Origin: Sipunculus nudus
Taxonomy: Eukaryota; Annelida; Sipuncula; Golfingiida; Sipunculidae
Direction: 5' to 3'
DNA length: 64,000 bases
NCBI GenBank assembly: GCA_026874595.1
Contig: CM049315.1
Location: 19,367,664 to 19,431,663 of the forward strand
Shown here: piece after piece, positions 45,861 through 57,131 of the stretch
How positions within the stretch are numbered: the first letter of the stretch is position 1
Layout: each line of letters starts with the position of its first letter
Notes under the pieces: model-generated
Seen by the model: only the letters and a program-made list of their open reading frames with translations
Told to the model about the DNA's origin: nothing
The model's database searches: none
Position numbers and translations under genes: made by a program

Positions 45861-46469
45861 ACAAGGGACCTATGGGTCACGGCGCTCAGCTGTTATATAA
45901 GATAAAAAAATATGATTTTGAAATGAGGCACATGCTGGTTTTGTGTGGAAATAAATATAAGCTGTATTATGAATTGTTAGTGTTAAGCTTATGTATGATT
46001 TTGATAGTTTCTTTGGAGACAGGGAAGAGATTGATTTCATTTATTTCATTAACAAATGGAGTGCCACTGTCATACAGATTTTGACTTGGCCATATAACTG
46101 ATAAGCAGCACATATAAGTTAAAGTTTAATTATTTATTAAAATTTAATAACAATTATTGTGCCAAATATAATTTTTATCAAAAATAATAAGAGAATCATA
46201 TGATTTTTTTAAATAAAATATAACTGAAATGATTATTAAAATAATATTATAGAATATATTCATGAATGCATTCATGAATACATTTTGAAAGTATTTGCAC
46301 TGGTATTCAAATACTTTCATTTTTACCTGAATTCCCATTCTTATGCAAGAAATTTTATAATGGAGTACATATTCATATTCATATTCATATACATTTGCCA
46401 AGTATTCGCACCATGTCTGGTATTTATTGAGTTTTAGCCAAACAATGATGTTGAGAATCCAGAATATAA
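45861..46469 (+). repeat. Family C head with AT-rich body; palindrome pair
   Basis: The head ACAAGGGACCTATGGGTCAC is at 45,861, next to a half copy of the GGCCAAAAAAA MITE end. At 46,258-46,279 is a perfect 22-bp palindrome built on TTCATGAATG, then at 46,287-46,318 a hairpin with 11-bp arms (GAAAGTATTTG/CAAATACTTTC), then a (ATTCAT)n run. The same set recurs at 63,381-63,990. Confidence 0.65.
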
Positions 46470-49063
46470 ACAAAGGACCCATGGGTCACGACAACCAGCT
46501 TAAGTTTGAAATTTTTGCAAATGCAAAATATGAAAAATATTTTATTGTAATGTTTTTTATTTATATAAGCATATGAGAAGCTAAGAGGAAAGGGTCCTCC
46601 TACTTGGTTATAGTAAAGTTCTCAATATATGATTGCAAACTAATACTCTGACAAGACTGTCATGAAGAAAAACAGTAAAAGTTTTGAGATAGTGTGATGC
46701 ATATGAAAAATTTACAGATGGACAGGCAAGTGGACAGAATGGACTAATACCTTTATTTCACTTTCAAGAGAATAATGCATTTAAGTTTATATATAATCCT
46801 ATTTTTTAAAGCAGATCCACTTTTTCCATTAAGAAGTTTTTATCTGAATCATTTTTTTATTTACAGGTTTATAAATTTTTAATTAAAAAACCTGAAAATA
46901 TAAGTTTAAATATTAGAATTGTTGCAAAAGTTGCAATCATTATATATACAGAGTAAAAAACATTGGGTCATATTATACATACACATATATTTTATTATTT
47001 TTAAATCATAAATGTTTAAACTGATTTTAAAAGAAAATAATGCCACAACATGGCATCTACAAGAATATTCCTTGAATCACTATTAAAAAGTTTTGCACAT
47101 TGGAGTTTTCAGGACATGCTTAATTTTATTCACCAAAACAAAATAAAAGAAAATTTGATAAAATAAAACATCTTTTCAAATAAAGTATACACACTGTTGG
47201 TTGAATGAGGGACAACCAATATCATTGTGCTAATTACTATCCCAGTTTTAATTAATTACTGGAATTAATAGTCAATTTCACACCTGGTGAAGTTTTTACT
47301 CTTCTGAAGTTAGGAATTACTTATCTCATGAACATCCACACTTTCACAGCAATACACCACTTTGTGGACACAATTAAATGTACACTTTAATCATTGTAAC
47401 CCTGGTGGTTCAATACAAAATCTAAAATGTAGCATGTCCAAGAATAAAATAAAATACAGAAAAATTATAACATTCATCTAGTTTATGCACCAGCTGGGGG
47501 GGGGATGAGTGCAGGGCAGAGGGGAAGCCTGCTAGTAGTGGCCAAGCTGGGCCAAGGTAAGCTGCCTGGGGTGGGTTACATAATGCAAGTGAAGGCTGTA
47601 CGACTAGGTGGGCTAGATGTAAACAACACTTGATATGGTATATGAAAACATGAATAAAAGCTATTCATTCCAATCAATTTCTTTTGAAAGTTCAGATTTT
47701 AAAAGATTAAATCCTTATGCATATATGCTGGGAAAATTAAATCAACAGTGCCAAAGTTGGACAAAATTTTAGGTATTGATTTTTTATTTATGCTAATAAC
47801 TTGAAAAATTTGCAAAATTCAGATCTAATTTTGGGTAAACAATTGAATCTTGATTAAATAAAGTTATATTCCTGAAAAAAAGTCTCTAGGTTCAGCAATT
47901 CTCATGTTACGTGAGTAAATATATTTCCTGATTTTTTTAAAAATTGCATTATGTTCTGGCCCATAATTCAAAATAATACCCAATACTGACCTAATTTTTG
48001 GTATGTTCATAGAAAATGTATAAAAGAATGTGAATACTAATTACGATCAAAAACAGATCAGTGGTTTTGATATTAGGCAGCCTTGAAGTGTAACAATGCC
48101 TTTTTTTTTAAGGAAAACGGAGTTCTTTTTCCTTAATATCTCGAAGGAACAAAGTCCTAATGACCCAATTTTCGGTATGGTAGGAGATTTTGGGGACATC
48201 TAAAATTATGTCAACAGCCTGGGGAGCATAGAGATGTGCACTGAATGACCTACAGTCATCAAAGTGGACTGCTTGACAGTGTAATGGAATACAACAAGAG
48301 CCTCCAAAAAAATTCAATAACTAGCCTAATTTTGCAGCTTTTATTTTCAAATTTCAGATTTTAACAGATTAAATCCTTATGTATACATGGTGTGAAAATT
48401 AAATCCACAGTATTAACAGGAAAAAAACGTGACATGGCCAAAGTTGGGCAAAATTTAAGGTACCAATTTTATATTTTTGCCAATATATAAAAAAATTTAA
48501 CAAATTTTGATCTAATTTTTGGTATACAATTAAATTTTGATTAATTAAAGTTGTATTACTGGAAAAAAGTCCCTACCTTTAACACTTTTGGTCTTAAGTG
48601 ACCAAATATCTTCCTGATTATTTTACAAAGTCCATTATGTTTGGGCCCATAATTTTTTTAAATTATATAATACTGACTTAATATCTGGCATGTACATGGA
48701 AACTATATAGAGGAATATTTATGGTAAATATGAAGAAAACTAGATGAGTGGTTTTGATATTAGGCAGTCCTGAAGTGTGAAAATAGATTTCTAATAAAAA
48801 ATTGAGGTTTTTCCTTAATATCTCAAAGGAACGAAGTCCTATTGACCCAATTTTTGGCATGGTAGGAGTTTTTGGGGACATCTAACTGTATGCTGAAATT
48901 CAGATTCGTAGGTCCAACGGTGTCGAAACGTGCCAGTCTTACGGACAGACATCCAGACGGACGGACAGACAGACGGACAAACAGACGGACGGACAGACAG
49001 ACGGACAGACGACGGACAATGGACCATGACTATAGCTCAGATGACTTATAGTCAGCTGAGCTA
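46470..49063 (+). mobile_element. Family C element, copy C, internally deleted
   Basis: A head of about 30 bases (CAAAGGACCCATGGGTCACG) is followed by AT-rich sequence and then by the part homologous to 3241-5777; the 5' module of copies A and B is missing. Hairpin at 49,033-49,063 preceded by a GACGGACAGAC array. G run 47,496-47,504. Confidence 0.7.
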
Positions 49064-49921
49064 AAAATATATGCAGTTAATTTATACAGAAGTCATACTT
49101 GATTGAAAATTATTTGTACATAGTGTCTTTTTTAAACTCAAATAGAGAGTGGGTATCTTTGATAAGATGTTTGGATAAAAGCAAGATATAAACCTGAACA
49201 CAAGAATACTGCAGTTGGGCAAAAGGTAATGATTTTACATGTATGCTTATAAACTCAAAATTTTGGCCTAATTTCTGGCATACCTTAAATTTGCAAGTGC
49301 AAAAATGCTTAAATACACTCACATGACTTAAATTGAAAGTGCAGATCAAGAACTGACTAAAATAACCCTCATAAAATTGTCAAAATGAGAAAAACCCCCA
49401 AAACAATTTAGTTCAATTTATATGCAGTATAAAGTGAGAATTCATACAGCCTTTGCTGAGAAAAGCTGTCCATTGTGTCTGTGTTCAATGGAAAACGGCA
49501 TAAACCAGGGCCAAAGTACCAATGTGTGTGACATGGTTTTGAAAAACTGGATGGGCTAAATTTCTTCAAAATTTGCATGACTGCAGAGATATATGCTAGG
49601 AGGATGCATATACTTTCATGTTTTCATTAGTTACACAGTGCATGACTGCATAATAGGCCACCAATGTTAGAAAGAGTGCCATTTCTTATTTGGCCCATGA
49701 TACACACAAAAACAAAATCACCAAAAATGTAGGTGGAGCTGCCAATTCGGGTTTGTGGCTTTTTTTGGGGGGTTCACAGCCAATTTACAATACTGTTTTG
49801 CAAACTTGTATACAAAATTTCAGGAGTAACTTTCCAGGCATTGCTGAAAAAAGCTGCTGGCGGTAATGGGTGGCAGATGACAGACTGACACTGCACAATG
49901 GCTAAAGCTCATACGTGAGCT
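49064..49921 (+). repeat. Hairpin-tailed repeat, copy of 24,268-25,134
   Basis: Same order and the same AGCTCA-TACG-TGAGCT tail (49,906-49,921) with a few substitutions and a short deletion near 49,877. Confidence 0.6.
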
Positions 49922-51009
49922 AAAAAAATTGATTCATAATAATTAAATATTTAAAAATAGAGACATGGACAAACAAAGCTGATAATTTTATTTCCCATTC
50001 TGCTGAGGCAGGAAAAGAATGAATAAATGCTGGTATTAAGATTAATTTCATTAAATACACAGGTGTATTTATTTTTTTATCTCAAAATATATATATATAT
50101 TTAATATATTTGCATAATAATAAATATATGAAAATATCATCTGATTCTGAATTCATAATTCTAAATTGCACCATTTTATATCCCTATTTTGGCTCATATA
50201 TCATCAAAATATGCACACTGCTGGATTTAATGATATTCTGAATAATTAATTTGTTAAAATTATTTAAAAAGAAATTTAAAAATGCCACATTACCACAAAA
50301 TGGCTTCTTCTTGATTACTCCTTGAATTATTATATGTATTTACTATATAAGTGTGTCCCCTGGGGGGGGGGGAGGGGGGGGGGGGGGGTTGACCATTACT
50401 TAAAGTTACATGTTTGTGAAGTTAGAAGAATTTGGGCCTAACAACTACAATTTGTGCCATGTTAACTGACAACTGGACAGATAACAGATAATGAGTGATC
50501 CCTATAGCTCAGATGACTTTCAGTAATTCTGAGCTAAAAATGGAAGTCACAAGATTAAAACCCCATGAATAGGAAGCCAAGGACAGTCTAAAGACCATAC
50601 AGATCCACAGAGGGACCGAGTTATGAACACCAAACTGGATTTCGCAATGCTGTTTTTGGTTCTTGAGATGGTCAAATAGGCATGAAAATCTTCCAAGATC
50701 ACTACCAAGCAGATATATTGGATTTCTGCTAGGTTTAAAATTCATTTGTATACATCTAACAGGTGTTAATTACATTAATTTTATTTGACAGTTTGTGCCA
50801 TGTTGATAGAGCTGACCAGACAGCCCCATTATGAAATAAATATCGTTACTGAAGTTCAGATGACTCCACCTTGCCAAAAACTATGGTGTTCTGTGTTACA
50901 ACTACACACTTATGTGCCGTAGAAAAGTTAGCTGAATAAATTCTTAGAGTGCAAAGCATACCATATGTAGAAATAAAATTGGATATATCATAAAAGCTCA
51001 GGCACTTAC
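49922..51009. other. AT-rich spacer, copy of 25,135-26,217
   Basis: G runs at 50,362-50,372 and 50,374-50,388, longer than in copy 1. No gene seen. Confidence 0.45.
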
Positions 51010-51135
51010 TGAACTTATAAATTGGCACCCAGTTAGAGTTGTTGGCCAGTTGGCGATTCTCAGACCTTTGTATTTATGGGGGTTGTCAGTGGGGTTGAAC
51101 TTATTAAGAAATTTTGGTTTGGTCTGCCTTGAGAT
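51010..51135 (-). pseudogene. Second copy of the 26.2-kb exon, frameshifted
   Basis: The acceptor and donor are the same as at 26,218-26,345, but two bases (TC) are missing after GGTC near 51,123. The exon is 126 bp and the coding frame meets TAA after eight complete codons. The rest of the exon is nearly unchanged, so the damage is recent or is a sequencing error. Confidence 0.5.
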
Positions 51136-52774
51136 CTGCAAAGAAAAACACAAAACATCAAACTCTGACTAACCCTAACAAACAAGTGACCCATGGACCA
51201 TGATACTATGCTGTATTAATCATAGTCTAACATTCACAACAGGAATTCATATAAAAACTAAACACTAAACTCAGATTGACTCCACATTTGACCTTGAACT
51301 TTGACCTGCCAAAGGTAAATGACCAAAAAAAGAGTAAGTGCAGCAGAGAAAAAGGGTAGCCTACTTTGAAATGAAGAGTGAAAAAAGAGCAATTTCCAAA
51401 TTCTTTAATTAGTCATAAACTGAATAATAAATGTGCTTGGTATACTATGTATGTGTATACATATTGCTGAAAATGTCAGAAACATACATGGCACATGCCC
51501 TTGCATGAAGATGAGAGCATTTTCCACATGTTGTGACACATGATGGACAATTGTAAAGTGTTCAATTCTAGTTTTAACTGGACTGTTAGAGCAGGAGAGA
51601 AAAATTCAAAGTTTATATCAAAATATTTTTTCACTGGAGCAAAAAAAAAAATAAAACAAGTGAGCCATGGGCAAATACACTCAGCTGAAGCCTTGAACAA
51701 TGGGTAAAATTACTCCAGAGTGCTCAAAATCATTTTTCGTTTTGCAAACAGACCTCAGATATAGGTTACAGTGACCTTATTCCACATCTACTGCTACCAT
51801 TGCATGCGACCTCATCTGACTAATAGTGTGTTAAAACCACGTTCTTTCACACAACTTTCAGAAAATAGGTCACAGTGACATATCAAGTTTCCAAGCAGAT
51901 TTCTTATGGACCTCCCTGAAAGTTAGGTCAAAAGATTCTAAGCAAAAAGGATACAATTTGTGCCCTATCTGACTCACTGAGTGCTTAAAAATCATGCTTT
52001 TTGCACATAATTTGCAAAATATAGGTCACCATGACCTAATTCCAGGTTTTCTAGGAGATTTGCACAGAAAGTAAAAGAAATACAGGTGGCACCACCAGCC
52101 TGCATGATCAATATGCATGCAAGGAATCATGGCGATCAATGCATTAGTTATTCAGATACTGGAGCTTTTGTATCAAATTGTTAATTATTCTAGGGGTACT
52201 TCCAAGCCCCATAGCTCAGAGGATATGGGTAACAGAGACCTAATTTCAGGTTTCCAAGGAGATTTTTCACGGACCTCCCTGGATGTCAAGTCAGAAGATT
52301 TTAGGTCCAACAGTGACAATTTGTGTCCTGATAACAGATGACCGCTTCATTTGAAGGTCTCAAAAATACACAAAACAAGGGTCCAATGGGTCACTGTGCT
52401 CAGCTAAAGTTGACCTTGAAGTTACAAATCTAATACTTATAAAAGGAATTCAATTCACATTTGTGCGTAATGTTCTCTAAAACCGCGCTGTGTACAATAT
52501 TGTGCCATACATCATTTTAAAGGTTATTATCCCCGCAGTGACAAAGGCGATATGAAAATAAATTATTAATATACATATAATTTTGAGTGATTTTTCCGTT
52601 TTTTTACCGAGCACAGCCGAACTGTCTTCGGCAATCACCGGAATGCATGCATCGTGTTCACTTAACCTCTAACACTAAGGACTATTGTTCATATGAATAA
52701 CCCTTGCTTTCACTAAGGGATTTGACCCACGTGCGTGGTCAGTAAAGGAGACTAGATGTGTCGGAACGACTCGA
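51136..52774 (+). repeat. Family C-related modules, copy of 26,346-27,988
   Basis: Same module order, including heads near 51,181, 51,656 and 52,375, and the AGGTCA palindromes. Confidence 0.6.
52023..52037. promoter_or_regulatory. Perfect IR3 nuclear-receptor palindrome, copy 2
   Basis: AGGTCACCATGACCT, identical to 27,234-27,248. Confidence 0.5.
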
Positions 52775-55169
52775 ATGCCCCCGCCTTGGGCAAATTAGAA
52801 ACATTTGTAAAATTTTGAAAATTTTTTTAAAGTTCAGGAGGTGTCGTATGGTCAAAAGTAGGTCAACAAGGGCAAAATGCAAACTCGATCTGTAACGGGT
52901 CATTATCAAGCAACACACCAAAAATCATGCCAGTATATGCAGGCATTGTGAAAAAAAGTCCATACATGTGCATTTTCCATAAAAATTTCTGTCTTTCATG
53001 AAATTTTCTATGTTTAGGAGCCGTAAAACAATCAAAAGTAGGTCAACTGGGATGAAACGCGAACTCAATCTGTAACTGTCATTATCTGCCCACACATAAA
53101 AAATCAGGGTGGTATCTGCAGGCATTGAGGAAAAAAAGTAAGTACATATGCATTTGTTATGAAAATTTATATTTTTCATGAAACTTTCTATGTTCAGGAG
53201 CAGTCAAATGGTCAAAAGTAGGTCAACTGAGAGAAAACAAGAACTCGATCTGTAACTGGTCATTATCTGCCTACACACCAAAAATCAGGCCCGTATCTGC
53301 AGGCACTGCGAAAAAAAGTCCATACATATGCACCTTTTTATGAAATTTTCTTTGTTAGAGCACCGTCAAACGGTCAAAAATAGGTCAACTGGGACAAAAC
53401 GTGAACTTGATCTGTAACTGGTCATTATCTGCCCACACACCAAAAATCAGGCCAATATCTGCAGGTATTGTGAGGAAAAGTCTGTACAAGTGTATTTGTC
53501 ATGAAAATTTATGTTTTACATGAAATTTTCTAAGTTTAGGAGCCGTAAAACAGTCAAAAGTAGGTCAACCGGGACGAAACGCGAACTCGATCTGTAACTG
53601 GTCTATAATTTTCCACACACCAAAAATCAGGCTAATATCTGCAGGCACTGCGAAAAAAATCCGTACATGTGTATTTGTCATGAAATTTCATATTTTTCAT
53701 GAAATTTTCTATGTTCAGGAGCCGTAAAACGGTCAAAAGTAAGTCAACCAGGACGAAACGCCAACTCGAACTGTAACTGGTCTATATCTGCTCACACACC
53801 AAAAATCAGGCCAATATCTGCAGGCATTGTGAAAAAAAGTCTGTACATGTGTATCTGTCATGAATATTTCTATTTTTCATGAAATTTTCTAAGTTTAGGA
53901 GCCGTAAAACGGTCAAAAGTAGGTCAACCGGGACGAAACGCGAACTCGATATGTAACTGGTCAATATCTGGCCACACACCAAAAATCAGGCCAATATCTG
54001 CAGGCATTGCGAAAAAAAGTCCGTACATGTGTATTTGTCATGATATTTCATATTTTTCATGAAATTTTCTATGTTCAGGAGCCGTAAAACGGTCAAAACT
54101 AGGTCAACCAAGAAGAAACGCGAACTTGATCTGTAACAGGTCTATATCTGCCCACACACCAAAAATCAGGCCAATATCTGCAGGCATTGCGAAAAAAAGT
54201 CTGTACATGTGTATCTTTCATGAATATTTCTATTTTTCATGAAATTTTCTATGTTTGTACAACGGTCAAAAGTAGGTCAACCGGGATGAAACGCGAACTT
54301 GATCTGTAACTGGTCTATAATTGCCCACACACCAAAAATCAGCCCAATATCTGCAGGCATTGCGAAAAAAAGTCTGTACATGTGTATCTTTCATGAATAT
54401 TTCTATTTTTCATGAAATTTTCTATGTTTGTACAACGGTCAAAAGTAGGTCAACCGGGACAAAACGCGAACTTGATCTGTAACTGGTCTATATTTGCCCA
54501 CACACCAAAAATCAGGCCAATATCTGCAGGCATTGCGAAAAAAAGTCCGTACATGTGTATCTGTCATGAATATTTCTATTTTTCATTAAATTTTCTAAGT
54601 TTAGGAGCCATAAAACAGTCAAAAGTAGGTCAACCGGGACGAAACGCGAACTCGATCTGTAACTGGTCTATAATTTTCCACACACCAAAAATCAGGCTAA
54701 TATCTGCAGGCACTGCGAAAAAAAGTCCGTACATGTGTATTTGTCATGAAATTTCATATTTTTCATGAAATTTTCTATGTTCAGGAGCCGTAAAACGGTC
54801 AAAAATAAGTCAACCAGGACGAAATGCCAACTCGAACTGTAACTGGTCTATATCTGCTCACACACCAAAAATCAGGCCAATATCTGCAGGCATTGCGAAA
54901 AAAAGTCCGTACATGTGTATCTGTCATGAATATTTCTATTTTTCATGAAATTTTCTAAGTTTAGGAGCCGTAAAACGGTTAAAAGTAGGTCAACCGGGAC
55001 GAAACGCGAACTCGATATGTAACTGGTCTATATCTGCCCACACACCAAAAATTAGGCCAATATCTGCAGGCATTGCGAAAAAAAGTCCGTACAACTGTTT
55101 GATTTTGGAAGGACGGAATGACGGACATGGGTAAAACTATATGCCCCGGCCACTTTGTGGCGGGGGCAT
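52775..55169 (+). mobile_element. Family B tandem-core element, copy 2, expanded array
   Basis: The left end ATGCCCCCGCC (52,775-52,785) and right hairpin (ends 55,169) are the same as in copy 1. About 13 units of about 180 bp lie between, against about 4.5 in copy 1. The left units are more diverged than the right ones. Because 180 is a multiple of three, chance frames such as 54,412-54,768 stay open across units and should not be called genes. Confidence 0.75.
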
Positions 55170-56078
55170 AAAAAACTCATGTTTCTCGCTGATGAAATGG
55201 AGAGTTCAACCCAGGAGGATGAATGACAAAACCTAATTCAAAGTCCCAGTTTCAGGAACATGCGTGGGGTGGGGTGGAGTAGTGTCTGGGGTTTCAGGCC
55301 TCAAAATTGTCTGATACGATGAAAAAAAAAAAACATTGCGGCGGTTGAAAATGAATACAGACCCTCTGCATGGAATTCCGTTAGGTCCGCTCCTGCTACT
55401 TACGAGGTATGCATATTTCTGTTTCTTTCTTCAGGAACAGTTTCCTTGCAACCTACATTTAATAAATCTTTCATGTGTTCCTCACATCAACCTAATCTTT
55501 ATAAGTCCACCTATAGAATCCAGTCAAATATAATGGAAAACCTGAATGACCCCTCGTCTCATTCCGGTTCGCAAAGTCAACACCATCACTGGCCAGGTCA
55601 TCAAGCTAAACATACTGGGGTATAAATTTCTTGCCACAAGGACAGAACCACAGAATGAATGTTAAAAATATTGGAGTGACTGCAGGATCACTCACACACT
55701 GTCTCCACCAGATTATGAGTTTATACGGACGGACGGTATGATGTTAAGGATTCATGTAATTTAAAAGTAAGTGGCAAAATTAAGATACAAGCAGCTGTAC
55801 ATAGAAACAGTTCATGTTCACAGAAGTGTTGTGCCTCAGAGATGTGCGCGAGTTATTCTGCAGTCGTGCCAAAACGTTTATACGTATCTTATGGAGACAG
55901 TTTCCCACTGAAAACCTATATTTTTCTGTTAAATTTTAGAATAAAAAAAATTAGCCAACATTTCACATCTCAGTTAATAAATCTCCCCAACCCCGGTAAT
56001 AAGCCTGGTATACCGGGTCTATCAGCTAGTCTAAAATAACATAAAAAGAAGACAAAATAAAGTCTGAGAGGAAGAGGT
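55170..56078. other. Copy of 28,854-29,758; no confident gene
   Basis: Near-identical to copy 1 with small substitutions and indels; the frames seen in copy 1 are partly shortened here, which argues against coding function. Confidence 0.4.
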
Positions 56079-56933
56079 TGTAGCGACATCTCTCATACAA
56101 TCATCAAGATGAAGTCACATTTGATTGTAGTCTTTAATAGCAGTCACTCACATAAAACTGAAATACACACAAATGGATGGTCAGTCACCTGTTGTCAATA
56201 TTATAATATTATACTATTGCTGTAAATAAAGCAAACCATATAAGATTTCACAGTTTGTTCAATAAACATTAATAGATGTATATTGGTACTGTTATTTTAC
56301 TTGAATACATGTTATAATGAAGCTATTCTAACAGCTCTGGGTATAAATACACAAACACCATAGTGTTCTATGACTGAAGTTCTCATGCAAGTTAAACTTA
56401 TCTAGATTTATAAAACAATGTATTAAGTGGAAAAATATAAGAATAAACAAATCTGCCATCATGCTACATTTTAAGTCTGTAACCACTTAAAGAGCACTCA
56501 AACTTGTTATAACAAAATCCTTGGTCTAAGGAGTATATCAGGCCGTATGCAGGGCCAATCTGGTGACTAAAATGTAACTAAAAGCCAGTTAACTCTGGCG
56601 CATCAGAGCACATGCAGCGCCATCTGTGACCGAAAAGTACACGAAAGCAGGTTATCTCAAACGTAAAACCATCCCGCCTGGCAGTACATAATTTAAACAT
56701 GAGAACGTATCATTACATACAATGCAAATACTAATACAAACAGACATACATCCCGTGTGTTCTAAATAAACGTTAATAAGTGCTTTTTCATTATCTCTAG
56801 TCAGACTCTGTCAAACCTGACTTCTCATCACAGTTTCGAGGCGGCAAAAAGAATAACAAAGTTTAAAAGAGACCTTCAACATCGATATAGGATGTAAAAC
56901 ATCGATATACGTCTAGTTCTAAGTTCAACATAC

Positions 56934-56975
56934 CTCCTTGCCGGCACGTTCTAATAGCCAATTCGTCTGTAACAT
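56934..56975 (-). CDS. Candidate first exon, minus strand, copy 2
   Basis: MLQTNWLLERAGKE followed by GAG^GTATGT. Start, length and donor match 30,602-30,643; two of 14 residues differ. Confidence 0.28.
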
Positions 56976-57034
56976 GGTTATCGGCTGTCTTTCAGCTACT
57001 TCTGAAAAGCGCGCTCACATGCGATACATTAAAA

Positions 57035-57131
57035 ATGGCTACCAGTACCAATGACCCTAGCAAACGTCATCACCAACGAGGTCAAATAAAAACTACGCTG
57101 AACAGCTGCTCCACCGACCACAGCTCTACTG
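57035..57131 (+). CDS. Candidate first exon, plus strand, copy 2
   Basis: A 97-bp frame starting MATSTNDPSKRHHQRGQIK, same length and possible donor as 30,703-30,799, one residue different. Confidence 0.26.

Larger units (their letters stand above)
21748..46469 (+). repeat. Tandem segmental duplication, copy 1
   Basis: This stretch aligns in order with 46,537-64,000 at near identity by eye. Copy-specific differences: it contains the 9.4-kb retrotransposon at 31,414-40,808; it has about 4.5 instead of about 13 units of the 180-bp array; it lacks about 585 bp at 44,707 (present at about 61,645-62,232); and its exon at 26,218 is in frame, whereas the counterpart is not. The left edge lies inside a family C element and the right edge meets another family C head at 46,470, so recombination between these elements is a likely origin. 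Confidence 0.9.

Noticed and set aside
46144-46482. 112-codon minus frame, also in copy 2
   Set aside because: AT-rich, no domain, ends differ between the copies, and it overlaps palindromes and a hexanucleotide run.
54412-54768. 118-codon plus-strand frame with internally repeated peptide
   Set aside because: It lies wholly inside the 180-bp tandem array; the unit length is a multiple of three, so any stop-free frame continues by chance. Neighbouring units break it.
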